Assembly (NCBI RefSeq): GCF_022605165.1
Contig: NC_063069.1
Coordinates: 1,736,001 to 1,800,000 of the forward strand
Length of the DNA: 64,000 nucleotides
Reading direction: 5' to 3'
Source of the DNA: Purpureocillium takamizusanense
Taxonomy: Eukaryota > Ascomycota > Sordariomycetes > Hypocreales > Ophiocordycipitaceae
Shown here: piece after piece, positions 47,630 to 59,900 of the stretch
Position numbering within the stretch: the stretch's first letter is position 1
Layout of the letters: every line of letters starts with the position of its first letter
The notes under the pieces: model-generated
The model's input: only the letters and a program-made list of their open reading frames with translations
What the model was told of the DNA's origin: nothing
Database searches by the model: none
Position numbers and translations under genes: made by a program

Positions 47630-47957
47630 TGTGAATGATTGTGATTGTGAATACTGTTCTGTTTCTGATGGTTGAGGCATCTAGCCGGAGCGGGGGAGGT
47701 AAGCGGACAGCAAGCGCTGATGACAGTTGAGTAGTTCTGTTGGCGTTGTCTGCCTTGCATGCATGTGTAGTCTATAGGGCGCGCCTCGCTGGCTTGCCGA
47801 AGCACGCCCTTGCCAGGCCGATATCATGTATCAAATGTATAAGGCTTCACTTTTGTGGATATTCGGTGCATATTACTCTCTCGTAGCGTTGTACTTTTGC
47901 CGTAGCCTCAGCTTCGTGGCCTCAATCTCATCAATGTTACAAGAGGAAGAACGTCTA
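47630..47957. other. intergenic, promoter of APH-like gene and 3' flank of kinase gene
   Basis: About 330 bp, nothing coding supported. Confidence 0.6.
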
Positions 47958-49730
47958 TTACATGCCTGCCTGCAGCCCCTGGACAACCACCATGGCGCCC
48001 CAAGCCCCAGGATCGGGGGGCAACTCCTTGTTGCCGTTGGCACCCGCACCGACGTAGGTCGCCCTGCCGAGCCTGGGCGTCATCGTCTTGGTCGCTTCGG
48101 CGCCCTGAACCGCGGCCCTGACGCCCTTGTCCAGCCCGCCGCTCTTGGTCGCCTCGGCGAACGGGATCAGGGTGTCCATGACGGTGCGGTCTCCAATCTT
48201 GGCCGGCGTGTACCGTCTGAGGCTCTCGAGCGCACTCGAGACGGCTTCGCCCCAGAGTGCGATGGTGCCCCTGGACGACGCGAGCTCAATGTTCTTTTCT
48301 ACCGCCGCCCGTAGCGAGACGAAGAAGATGCCCAAGATGCCACCGAGGGTGCCGCCCATCTTGCTCTCCACAATGTCCTCGAGCTCGAGCAGCACCTTGA
48401 CGACCGAGCCGGACCGGGCCAGCCCGCGGTCCAGCGCCGCCAGCAGGCTCGTGGCCCCCGTCTTGAGCGTCTCGCCGCAGTCGCCGTCGCCCATGACCGT
48501 GTCCCACCTCGTCAGATCCGGCTCCGCGACGATGAGCTGCTCGCAAGCGTTGCGCAGCATCTTCTCCAAGATTGTGGGATCGACCTTGAGGTCGCGCGTA
48601 TCGTCGACCGTCTTGCGCTCCTCCTGCGGCGCGCGCACGAGCTGCTCCTTGCGCGGCCGTCGCGTGGCCTGCGACCCGGCCATGGACTCCCAGTGCGTGT
48701 TGGTGCGCACGTCGAAGAAGCTCTTGATCTCGTCGACCGAGTACCGGCAGTTCTTGGCCGCGGCCGTGACGTTGATGACGGAGACGGAGAAGGCGGGCGC
48801 GTTGAGCGACGTCTCGAGGAAGCCGGCGCAGATGCGCGAGGGCTCCATGTCCCACTCGCGGGCGAGCTGCTCCAGCACCTCGTCGACCAGGGCGCCCATC
48901 TCGAGGTGCGACATGCCGCCAAAGTTGCTGATGAGCAGCATCGTCTCATCGCCGGGCGCAAACTTGACGTAGCCGCGCTCCGGGTCGTTCTCGTCGAGGC
49001 AGTGCTTGAGGATGGACTGGACGAGCTCGGACGGCGACGGCGCGGGCGACAACTTCTTGTATCCCGGCTCGTTGTGCGGGCCCGTGCCGATCTCGACCTC
49101 GTCGTCGTCGAGCATGCCGTGTTCCGTCCGCCCCGGGACGTGGCAGTGGTCGAGCGTCGCCGCGATAGACACAATCTGCTGCGAGAAGGCGACGCCCAGG
49201 TCGTAGACGTCGTCGAGGGAGCCCCCCGCGCCGGCCGCGCCGCCCATGACCTTGAGGACGCCGATCTGCCCGGCGAGACCGCGCCGTCCGACCATGCTGC
49301 CCTTCTTCTTGCCGACGGAGACGTCGTCGCCGCAGATGATGACGCGGCAGTTGTGGCCGCGCGCGTTGGCCTTTTCGTTGGCGAGGCCAAAGTGCAGGCA
49401 GTCGCCGGTGTAGTTTGTGATGACGAGGATGGTGCCCTTGTCGCTGGGGACGGCGTCGACGGCGGCGACGATCTGCTTGGTGCTGGGGCTGGCGAAGACG
49501 TCGCCCTGGACGGAGGCGGCGAGCATGTTGGCGCCCACGTAGCCGGTCCAGGCGGGCTCGTGGCCGGAGCCGCCGCCGCTTATGATGCTCACGTTGCGCC
49601 GGTCGTAGGCGGTGTCGTAGACGACGCGGTTGGCCTCGTCGAGGCTGAGGGAGGGGTTGTAGGCGATGATGCCGCGGAGGGCCTTGTTGACCAGGCCATC
49701 GGGCGAGTTGAAGAGATGGCGTTTCGACAT
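47958..49730 (-). CDS. DAK-type ketose kinase, probable erythrulose kinase
   Basis: ATP-dependent kinase of the dihydroxyacetone-kinase family; intronless, 590 aa, full length. The start at 49730 gives the standard opening MSKRHLFNSPDGLVNKALRG. DhaK half (1-340): SGGGSGHEPAWTGYVG substrate loop and His219 in GTGPHNEPGY, the position of the His that covalently holds the ketose in this family. DhaL half (about 390-590): MGDGDCGETLKTGA nucleotide/Mg site and GGTLGGILGIF. Housekeeping DAK would phosphorylate dihydroxyacetone, but the divergent neighbour is an RpiB-type isomerase and next to it a TIM-like isomerase, the same trio as the erythrulose pathway (EYK1-EYI2-EYI1 in Yarrowia; LerK/DerK systems in mycobacteria). 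Erythrulose as substrate is inferred from context. Confidence 0.9.
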   Translation of the reverse strand: MSKRHLFNSPDGLVNKALRGIIAYNPSLSLDEANRVVYDTAYDRRNVSIISGGGSGHEPAWTGYVGANMLAASVQGDVFASPSTKQIVAAVDAVPSDKGTILVITNYTGDCLHFGLANEKANARGHNCRVIICGDDVSVGKKKGSMVGRRGLAGQIGVLKVMGGAAGAGGSLDDVYDLGVAFSQQIVSIAATLDHCHVPGRTEHGMLDDDEVEIGTGPHNEPGYKKLSPAPSPSELVQSILKHCLDENDPERGYVKFAPGDETMLLISNFGGMSHLEMGALVDEVLEQLAREWDMEPSRICAGFLETSLNAPAFSVSVINVTAAAKNCRYSVDEIKSFFDVRTNTHWESMAGSQATRRPRKEQLVRAPQEERKTVDDTRDLKVDPTILEKMLRNACEQLIVAEPDLTRWDTVMGDGDCGETLKTGATSLLAALDRGLARSGSVVKVLLELEDIVESKMGGTLGGILGIFFVSLRAAVEKNIELASSRGTIALWGEAVSSALESLRRYTPAKIGDRTVMDTLIPFAEATKSGGLDKGVRAAVQGAEATKTMTPRLGRATYVGAGANGNKELPPDPGAWGAMVVVQGLQAGM

Positions 49731-50818
49731 GGTGACGCCTCTCTCTTTTGTGGTCTGTGTGCGTGTCTCGGTGTCTCGACTCTGCGATCCAAATGGCAAC
49801 GGAGCAGCTTTACATACAAGGTCGTCTGGCGTGCCCCGTTCAAGGAGGTGTAAGAAAGCTGAAGACGAGCCGGCACGAACGGTCCAAGAACGTTCCCGAG
49901 TTCGGACGAGCTACCACAGGCAGAAGGATGCAGACAGACATCAACGTGCGTGTCGCGCGCGGACTTTGGTCCGCTGCGTGGGCGCATGGGCGCATGGGGT
50001 GGCTGGACCTGGCGGCCGACTTACACGAACGCATGCGCCCCCGTGCGGTCGAGCGCTATCACCGGGGTTCAGCTCCTCGCCCGCCATCAGGCCGAGAGCA
50101 GTAGGCGCTCCCGATACCAGTCTACATGCCGCGGTCCCCGCATACGTGTACCTTGCCTCCATCCGTCCGATCAAGCCATGGCCGGTTCCTGACGACACGG
50201 AATTTCTGGACCGGCTGGTCGTGGTGGTGGTGTAGGGAAGTTGGTGGTTTTGCCTCCTTTGAGGAGCCCGGATTTCCAGATTAGGAAATCCGCCGCCAGG
50301 ATTCCCCCACATTTTGAAGCGGAACTGAGTGGAGGGAGGGGGTGACAGCCGACTCCGGGGGAAGCAAGCAAGCAAGGAAGCAAGCAAGCCGAGCCCCACG
50401 ATGAAAATGCGCTATGCAGTCATCAGTGGGAACAGGGAGAGGGGGAGGGGCACTTACGTTGGGTCGAGGCGCGTGTTGTTGGACGTCGGAATGCCATGTT
50501 GCTGCTGCTGGCCTGGCGTTTGGTCTGGGGCGGGCGGGCGATGGATGATGCTGGAGCAGCTGTAAGTGGGGAGTCCGTTGTTGAGGGGGGGAACTCTGGC
50601 GTTTGGACTTGTGTCGTGCGCTGGTCTGTCTGGTGGCAAGTAAAGAAGAGCCGTTACAGCACTTGATGTACGTCGGTCCGCTCCCTCGCCGGGCAGTCAC
50701 CTCTTCCCCCAAACCCTCCTTTTCATACCATTTCCTGAAGACCTCTGAGACGCAGAGTCTGACTCCTACTTGCATTGTTTTCTCCTCAAGTCCACAAAGC
50801 GAGACGTTGAGAGTCAAG
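49731..50818. promoter_or_regulatory. shared divergent promoter region of kinase and RpiB-type isomerase
   Basis: About 1.1 kb between divergent start codons, no gene inside. Contains an imperfect repeat of AAGC/AAGG units near 50365-50390. The arrangement would allow joint control of the two genes. Confidence 0.45.
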
Positions 50819-51412
50819 ATGTCACCACCATGGAGAATCGCCATGGGCTGCGATGTAAGCCGCGCTTGTTCACCCTTCCTCCCTCCCCTCCTCCCCTTAC
50901 CTTGCCCAGGACCACCCGCCATACATGTCATGGCCAAAGCAGCGCTGACGAGACGAAAAAAAACAAAAACAAAACAGGAAGCCGGCATATCCTACAAAGA
51001 CGCCATCAAGCGCGACTTCGAGTCCGACTCGCGCGTCGCCTCCGTCATCGACGTGGGCTCGCACGAGGGCAGCGACAAGACGGCGTACCCGACGCGGGCG
51101 GCCTCGGCGGCGCGGCTGGTGGCCGAGGGCAAGGCGGACCGGGCGCTGCTCATCTGCGGGACGGGGCTGGGCGTCGCCATCACGGCCAACAAGATCAAGG
51201 GCGTGCGGGCGGTGACGGCCCACGACAGCTTCAGCGTCGAGCGCAGCGTGCTGAGCAACAACGCGCAGGTGCTGTGCATGGGCGAGCGCGTCGTCGGCCT
51301 TGAGCTGGCCCGTCGCCTGGCCAGGGAGTGGCTGGGGTACGAGTTTGACGCGACGAGCGCGAGCGCGAAGAAGGTGGACGAGATTGTGCAGCTCGAGGCG
51401 TGTGAGGCGTGA
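50819..51412 (+). CDS. RpiB/LacAB-family isomerase, probable D-erythrulose-4-phosphate isomerase
   Basis: Two exons: 50819-50854 (12 codons) and 50978-51412, giving 156 aa, the usual RpiB length. The intron has donor GTAAGC and acceptor AACAG. The joined N terminus reads [21 protein letters not shown], the RpiB opening. Catalytic Cys72 lies in [14 protein letters not shown] (49-53) and [22 protein letters not shown] follow as in the family. Most pentose RpiB enzymes have His in the SDHAG loop; here it is Glu (CDEAG), hinting at a different sugar. Between a DAK kinase and a TIM-like gene, the likely role is D-erythrulose-4-phosphate to D-erythrose-4-phosphate (EryI/EYI2 role), entering the pentose phosphate pathway. 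Ribose-5-phosphate isomerase is the alternative. Confidence 0.88.
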   Translation: MSPPWRIAMGCDVSRACSPFLPPLLPLPCPGPPAIHVMAKAALTRRKKTKTKQEAGISYKDAIKRDFESDSRVASVIDVGSHEGSDKTAYPTRAASAARLVAEGKADRALLICGTGLGVAITANKIKGVRAVTAHDSFSVERSVLSNNAQVLCMGERVVGLELARRLAREWLGYEFDATSASAKKVDEIVQLEACEA

Positions 51413-52282
51413 TGATGGCGGATGATGATGATGATGATGAGGCGCCATATGGTGTTAAAGGGGGCGGCGTTGCAAACAGAAAATCACCAACACGAGAGGA
51501 GACTTGGCTGCACACGCACACCACGCTTGTACTGTAGGCAGCGAGCGTTGCATTTCTAGACTCGTACAGTTCTATAGCTCATCGCCAGAAATCCTGCAGC
51601 ATGATCCTATTTTTTTTTAAAGAAGAAATACACAGGCCTTCGCGCCTGGCATGCCCCGTTTCGCGCGGATACCCTCCAGACTGCAAGCATACAAATCCCA
51701 GAGACTCCTGACGGGGTCGCCAGAGCGCAGGCCCTCATTACCCAGTGCAAAGTGCACACGGCCGCAACGGGCTGCTCCCCGAGCGCCCGGCCCGGCGCAT
51801 GTTAGTGCTGGATGTGCTATCCAGGTCCCAGCCCAGGGACGGGACGGCGGACCCCCCGGTATTCCCGATGCGGTAAGTACTAGGGGGCGGCACACGCCCG
51901 GCCAAGCCGGCCGCCGCAGAGCGACCCGCCGGAGTGAGGGGGGCCTCTCATCGCAGAGTAGCCGTCACGGGACCCCCCCCGTGTTCTACCTTTGCGTCGG
52001 GCGCGATGCATTTGCTGCTTGTGCTTATACTGTATGGATTGAACTGAAACTGGTCGACTGCACCTGCATGCGGCTCATTTCGGCCTCTACTGGGTCAATT
52101 TGTTGTAAGTGCTCCCTCCCATTGAGTCCCGCTCCCGGTCGGCCATGCCCCCCCCACCAGTCGCAGACGAGACCGAAAGGCGACAAGACTGGCCCTCACT
52201 AACACGAGGAAACAGAACAGTCGCTCGAGGAATACTTCACAACCAAACCGCGTGCGCGTGCCCGTCGCCACGTTTCGCGACC
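51413..52282. other. intergenic, upstream of TIM-like gene
   Basis: A short GAT repeat (51429-51440) follows the RpiB stop. No gene seen in about 0.9 kb; the promoter of the downstream gene should be here. Confidence 0.5.
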
Positions 52283-53062
52283 ATGGCTTCGTCCACTCCG
52301 CCGCCGCGTCGGCGGCTCATCGGCCTCTCGACCAAAATGTACTTTTCCCTCTCCAAGACGCGCGACTTCACCAGCCAGTTCCTCGCCCACCTTGCCACCG
52401 TCTCCGGCTCGCAGCTTTCTCAGATCGACATCTTTGTCATCCCCGACTTCGTCTCCCTGACCGAGACGGCGTCGCAGCTCAAGACGGCACCGGTCCCCGT
52501 CTGGCTCGGCGCCCAGGACTGCCACGGGGAAGACGCTGGCGCCTTCACCGGCGAGGTCAGCCCCGCCGTGCTCGCCGAGGCGGGCGTCCGCATAGTCGAG
52601 GTCGGCCACGCGGAGCGCAGGAGACTCTTTGGCGAGGACGACGCGACAGTCGCAAGCAAGGCCGCCGCGGTGAGTAGGAACGGCATGGTCCCCCTCATCT
52701 GCATCGGAGAGAAGAGCCGGGGGGATGTATCGATCGCGGTGGACGAGTGCGCCGCCCAGGTCGATGCTGTGCTGGGCAGCCTCGCAGACGACGCCGAGGC
52801 CGTGCTGGCCTACGAGCCGGTATGGGCCATTGGCGCCAGCCAGCCCGCGGGCGAAGAGCACGTTCTGGCAGTCGTGGCGGGCATTCGGAACCTCGAGAGC
52901 GTGCGCCGGCGAAAGGGCCAGACGAGGGTCGTGTACGGCGGGAGCGCGGGCCCGGGCCTGTACGCGCGACTGAGCGGCGGTTTGGACGGCCTATTCCTCG
53001 GACGCTTTGGGCATAACCCGGAGCGCTTTGTTCAGACTATTCGCGAGGTCATTGAATCGTAG
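52283..53062 (+). CDS. TIM-family isomerase, probable L-erythrulose-1-phosphate isomerase
   Basis: Intronless, 259 aa, triosephosphate-isomerase fold. The start at 52283 follows CGACC and leaves a short Pro/Arg-rich leader before the first strand. Catalytic residues are kept: Lys18 (STKMYF where classical TIM has NWKM), His109 and Glu178 (AYEPVWAIG). The electrophile loop reads VGHAERRRLFGE, with Ala in place of the usual Ser of GHSERR, and the phosphate loop reads VVYGGSAG. These departures mark a specialised paralogue rather than the glycolytic enzyme. With the DAK kinase and RpiB isomerase beside it, the expected reaction is L-erythrulose-1-phosphate to D-erythrulose-4-phosphate (EryH/LerI/EYI1 role). 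Fold certain, substrate inferred. Confidence 0.9.
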   Translation: MASSTPPPRRRLIGLSTKMYFSLSKTRDFTSQFLAHLATVSGSQLSQIDIFVIPDFVSLTETASQLKTAPVPVWLGAQDCHGEDAGAFTGEVSPAVLAEAGVRIVEVGHAERRRLFGEDDATVASKAAAVSRNGMVPLICIGEKSRGDVSIAVDECAAQVDAVLGSLADDAEAVLAYEPVWAIGASQPAGEEHVLAVVAGIRNLESVRRRKGQTRVVYGGSAGPGLYARLSGGLDGLFLGRFGHNPERFVQTIREVIES

Positions 53063-55223
53063 GAAGGAGGAAGCTGCTGCTGGCGAAAGCCCTGTGTTGC
53101 CAGGCAGGCGGAGATATTAGTAGAGGCGACGGCCGACATCAGGCTCGGGTCGGGAGCCACCTCACGCGATGCCACTTTAATGAACGAAAACCATTTCGGA
53201 GGGAGAATGAGCTTGCTTTGACGGCAAGGAAAAGCGCATCGCATTAATCTACGCCTGCGGGAAGTACGAAGCAGGCACGAAGTAGTACTTGGTAGGTTGG
53301 TACGTACCATCCTGTGGTTGCCCAAATTGACGTCTCGCAGCTTCCTCAAGCTGTCGATGCCTCCGCTTCCCCTGGCCAATGCCGACACAGGTCAGCAAAT
53401 GCATCCCCTTCCACCATTGGCCGTGTGCTCGTTTTCCCAATGGTTTGCATATTCCAATCGTTTCAGTCGTCCAATGATTTACTAGGAAACAACCGTATTT
53501 TGACCATCAACCATGTCGCACGAGTCAATGGTTGGGCATCGTTTCTGGCGTCGTTGCGTCCAGTGCTATTGGACAGCCTCCACACGAAGTGCTTTGTATA
53601 CCTAGATGAGACCGGATCCCTGGTTGCACGTATACTGTATGGAAGTCCGGCGTCTGGCCAACCTTGTCGGTGCCGTCGGGACGCGCACGACGTGCGACGA
53701 ACCTGCGAAATCTACATCAACTAGAAGCCATCTATGTGATGGTCGCGCACGTATATTGTAGTACGTAGGAAGCGAATCGTACGCCGGCACGTTGTCCGGG
53801 ACAGACAAAGATACGGAGAACACATAAGGACCTGTGCCACCATCCCCAAGACGGCGGGAAACGGTGAGCGAAAGAAAAAAAAAAACACCGGCGGCACGTC
53901 GTTGTGTCATCGCATTGGAGTTGCGTTGGAGAGCACATGCCAGTCCCCAAACGTCCCTTCCCAGCGGCTCCTGCACCTCCAACGATGCATGTGCGTGACG
54001 ATTGATGGGGCGATGCAGTCCGGGTGGCTTTTGGCTTCTTCATGTGCGCCATATCTGCCGTTACGCCTCCCCCCTCTACTTCGTAGATGTACTTCATACG
54101 TACTGCCAGCTGCAGTTCTCGGCTCTCGGTGGGCCCCATCTGCACCATCGTCCACCAACAACATGAACAAGGAGCGAGCACCTTATTTTACCCTCTCGTC
54201 AAGCCATTCATTGGCTCTGCCGCGCCAGCAAGTGCGTCCGTTCCCACCCGCAAGTTGCGCAGCGGCCCACACCCAAACACACAACCAGATGGATGAGCTG
54301 CTGCAAAGTGGTGAGTGAGAGAGCGAGCATAGCTCGATGGGCCCAACCAGCCCACCCACGTTCCCGGCACACACCACCTTCAATTCACGCTGGTGGTAGC
54401 CCGTGCCAGGAGGCTGAAGCTCAGACAATCGGGGGGTTTTCCCCCTCTGTTCTCTTTGGAAACAAGATGACTCTACGACTCGGGCCCTACAGCGCATCGT
54501 ATACAAAAGCGGCAACAACTCCTTGGGTATAAGCGTCGAAAGGCCTCGGTGCAAGTAACTTATCGGCAACTCAACAGCCAACCCAAAGTACATCCCGGGT
54601 ACTGCCGGGCCACCGGCGGGCGGGGGGGCGGGGGACAGACGGCCGGACCCCGCTCTCCGATGGAGCCGACATCGCATCCATGCATGCATTCCTTGCCCAT
54701 TGATGATGATGTGTGGACGCATATTGGATGGCACACAAAACTCTCTCTCCCAGTGTAGTAAGTACCAAGCTACTAGCAATTTTGCCTCCTGGTTGTCCGT
54801 AGTAGTAGTAGTAGGTAGTGCAATATGAGCGACTTTTCTTGTACCGTACCCCCGCAGTGGCAGGTCGACAAGGGCTTCATAAAAACCTGTCGAGCCTCCC
54901 CCTCACCTCCATTTCCCCTCCCCCTCGTCTTCTTTCTCCTTCAAACGTCTGACCATACATACAATCTTCAGCAGCAGCACTTTCTGCCAAAGCAATTTAG
55001 CTTATCCTCCACAATAAGGAGTCCGTGAAGCTTCCCCCTCCCATCTCCCCTGCCCTTCTGTCACCTTCTCAGGTAAAAGCAGGCTGGCCACAGAACCGCG
55101 CTCTAACGTCTTTATTTTGTTGAGGCCCAGCCATTCATATCCTCCTAACCGGTACACTCGAACCCCCCTCGAGCTCTTCCTTCTCAAGCAGAAATCCACC
55201 ACCACCACCACCACTCGAGCATC
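53063..55223. other. intergenic upstream of THI4
   Basis: No supportable gene. An A-run lies at 53876-53884 and short TAC/GTA-rich tracts near 54790-54815. The proximal part (from about 54880) is pyrimidine-rich and probably contains the THI4 promoter and transcription start. Confidence 0.5.
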
Positions 55224-55343
55224 ATGGCGCCTTTCCGTGGTAGTCTATCCAACCATGATCAAATATCATCATCAGGTACTGTCTGTTGCATGAGCCGGTG
55301 CCCGCCCTTCTTGCAATTCGCTGGCGTGCAGCTTCCTCCGTGA
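55224..55343 (+). other. upstream ORF in THI4 leader
   Basis: ATG at 55224 opens 39 codons and stops with TGA at 55341-55343, before the riboswitch. In Neurospora thiamine genes, TPP-controlled splicing decides whether uORFs stay in the mRNA; this uORF fits such a scheme. Confidence 0.4.
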
Positions 55344-55406
55344 CGGCTCCCAAGCTTGGGGATCTCCTCCCCGAGTTATTAAAAAAAAACAAGACTGGGA
55401 GCCGTC
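55342..55406 (+). promoter_or_regulatory. stable hairpin just upstream of the TPP riboswitch
   Basis: GACGGCTCCCA at 55342-55352 is the exact reverse complement of TGGGAGCCGTC at 55396-55406, an 11-bp stem. Inside it lies a second small stem (GGGGA ... TCCCC, 55358-55372). It could shape the leader or hide splice sites; role unknown. Confidence 0.5.
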
Positions 55407-55420
55407 GCCTGCTGCTGGCG

Positions 55421-56630
<1,210 letters not shown>

Positions 56631-56954
56631 ACAGGAAACCACGGGCAAACCCAAAAGAGGAAAACACGAGCCCGGAGGACATGTTTCGATCGTTTTGCAT
56701 CAGATGTACGCGACCATGGCCCTGCCACTCTTTCAGGAGCTACGTGCGAATAGTTGCCAGACAGAATGACAGAAGTTGCAACTGCCAAAAGAAATGCAAT
56801 CCAAGTAAAATGTGATAAAGACAAGTGGCCGTTGCAGTAGAGATTCTACTATTGATTGGACATAGAAGACATTGCACGTTCACATATTCTATTCGGGGGG
56901 CACGCAGTGAGTCCTTGGGCCGTAAATCATCTCCGTTATACCGCTCCTATGCCG
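56631..56954. other. intergenic, 3' ends of convergent THI4 and hydantoinase genes
   Basis: About 320 bp, nothing coding seen; both terminators expected here. Confidence 0.6.
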
Positions 56955-59900
56955 CTATGTTCGTGTGTCAAATTCATCAATCACACTCTTCGCTTCCGTA
57001 AAATCATTGTCCACGCCAACCGTAGGTATGTCGAGGCCAAAGCCCTCTGGACCACCGACCTTGAGCGCCTTCTCCGTGGTCCACAGCGGATGGGCTGGCA
57101 GCGCGATGACGTTGACGCGCAGGCCGTACCGCAGGTCCTGCGAGCCGATCGCCTCGCCGTCCTGACCCAGGATCGAGATGAGGTGCGGCACAGTACACAC
57201 AACCTCTTGTGACTCCTTGGATCCCTCAGCATCACTATATGCCGCGTACAGGTACTCGTTCTGGAATGGTATCACCATATGCCTGTCAGTCGGCACCTGC
57301 TGCTTGCTCTCGCTAGCAGCTTCTCGTTCGTCAGCTCCCAGAGGTGCAAGGACGACGGCCCCCATCGTATATCCACCGCCGATGTATCGGTGCACATCCA
57401 CAATCTTGCCGGTGAACAGCAGTTTTCCGGCGCAGACATCGAACTGATTGTGTCAGCAAAACCTTTTCCTGGTAACGAAATTTGGTCACCACTCACGATT
57501 GCGTCGACATAGTTCGCTTTTTTGCGGCGGGCTATGTTCACTGCGCGTCCAAGGTACCAGGCTTGAGATATAGTGTTCTGCACTGCGGCGGCCTTGATTG
57601 TGGACCCTGGCAGCGGGCACGTTGATGAAGCACAGGTCAGCCCCAGCTCAACAGCCGTGTCGCGTAGCAGCTTCTCCAGCCGTGCCGGCGTATCCGTTTT
57701 CTGAACGATCTCCTGTCAGTGGCCTTGAGATACCGGTTGTGGTAAGTGTCAACCTTACCATGATGACGGACGAGTTGCCCGCGGCATCGGTAATCGCACA
57801 GGGAGTCATGGGATAGCCATAGACGCTAAAAGTCACTATCGTCGTGGTCAGCAGTGATGGAAGCGGCGAGTGTGGGACAATGATTACCGTGGTATATCGT
57901 TGGGTAAGCTCTGCCCATGGCGTCACCATCTACAACAGGGAGATCGTAGTGTACACCAGTGCCGAACACACACATGCCGTTGCCACCACCGCTGCGGAAT
58001 TTGTTGGTGCCAGTGTCATGGGAGTTGCGGGGGGTCACTTACATCTCATCGACCAACAAGGCATGAAACTCCTTGTGGCCTTGAACCTTGGTGATGGAAT
58101 CGATGGCGTCGATGATTTCTCGGCCACCAGACATGCGCTCGTTGATGACGGTGGGGCTGCCGTAGTAGGCACCGAAACAGACAATGTCATCGTCCTTGAG
58201 AGCTTTGGGAGAAACGACTCTCATCTTGCCCTTGCCACCGTTTCGCAAAGCTTCCAAGCCCTTGAGGAACTCGAAATATGTCGGACCGCCGCCGCCAGTG
58301 CCTAGAACACCACATCCAGTGGCCAAGAACTCTAAATCAATCTCCGATATGTACCATACTCCGTTCCTGACATCGGGACGGTAGGACTCAATGTCAACGC
58401 CGAGACTAGGCTTGGTCGTGGGCTCCAGCGCGTTCGGCACGCTGACCTTTTCGCCCTCGGCCTCGTCTGCGTCGCCGTTCAGGGTCCACTCAGGGTTCTG
58501 GAGAAGAGATATGTCATCGGGGATGGCGAGTCTTCCCACTGCTCTGACTTGCACGCGGATTGTGACCTTTGACATGTACTGAAGCGGCATTCTGTTGACC
58601 TCGACAATCTTGACATCGTCGCGTGCGGCCCCCTTTTCAACGGCCATGTCGATTGCGCGTTTACAGGCGGCCTCAAGAACGTCCTTCTCCTTCTTGCCTT
58701 CGAGGATCTCAACAGTGTCGACTTCGCCGGAGACTCTACCAATGGCAGCGCCAATAGCGTTTGCCGCACCCTGATGGACCGGCGATATGCACTTCTCTAC
58801 GCCGGCCAACTCGTCAGTGACGAGCAGAGCGCCGCCTCCGACGAGAAGTACTGTCACAGGAGCCGCAGAAACTTTCATCTGGTCGATGACAGTCTCAAGC
58901 TTCCTTTTGATGTCCTTGCGGGCGAGGTCAATAGTCGATTGAGGAACGTCCTTGATGAGGCCGGCGTCCCCTAAATCAGCCTTGCCGGCGGCGACGACGA
59001 TATCGGTCGCTGTCAGCGTAGAGCCGCCAAATATCTTGGCTTGCTGCCGAATCAGGTGTCCCACGGATGCAGGGCCAACGGAGACCAGGTCCGGCTGTGT
59101 CTCGTCGACCGAGACCTTGCTGCCGCCGCCCAACCCCAAGGAGACGACCTCGGGCATGGAGAAAGCGGTGCGGACGCCTCCAAATTCGACGAACCCGGGC
59201 GCCTGGCGAGGGAAGCCAGAGGGCAGCAAGGCACAGACATCTGTGGTCGTCCCTCCGATGTCGACAACGAGAATCTGTGCTTGCTCCTTGTTGGCGTCGC
59301 CGTTGGTAGATGTCGTGCCATTGGGCTTACCGTCGTGCTTCTGGTCGATACCGGCCAGGAATGCTGCGCCGGTCATGCTGTTTGTCGGACCACTAGCAAA
59401 AGTTTTGATGGGGAAGTCGGCGGCGGCTTCGGCGTCGATCAAGGTTCCGTCATTTTGAGACAGATAGAGGGGGCATGCGAGGTTGAGTCGCGCCATGGCC
59501 TTCCGAAAGCCCCTCTTCACTCGGTGTCCAGTTCTCAAGATGGCGGCGTTGAGAATGGTGGCGTTTTCTCGCTCCAAGAAGCCGGTAGGGCCAATGTCAT
59601 GGGAGCAGACGACATTGAGATCAGGGGCTTCTTCGAGCAGAATTTTCTTGCATCGCTCCTCGTGAATTCCTTCATGATCCAGAGGTGAAAAGACGCCGGC
59701 AAGAGCGACAGCCTTGACTCCAGAGGCTACAATATCCCTGGCAGCCTTTTGGATCTCCTCGGGGTCGAGAGCCGCAATCTCTCGCCCGTCCATCTCCAGC
59801 CCACCGTTTAGGTAATAGACGCCCCCATCCAGAATTCCATGAAGGCCGACGGGGAAGCCTGAAAAGGGGGGAATCTGTCTAGTGAAAGGGCCGCAGAGCC

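Noticed and set aside
48693..49853. 386-codon plus-strand frame over the kinase gene
   Set aside because: Antisense shadow, Val/Asp/Gly-rich with no domain; the DAK kinase on the other strand is full length.
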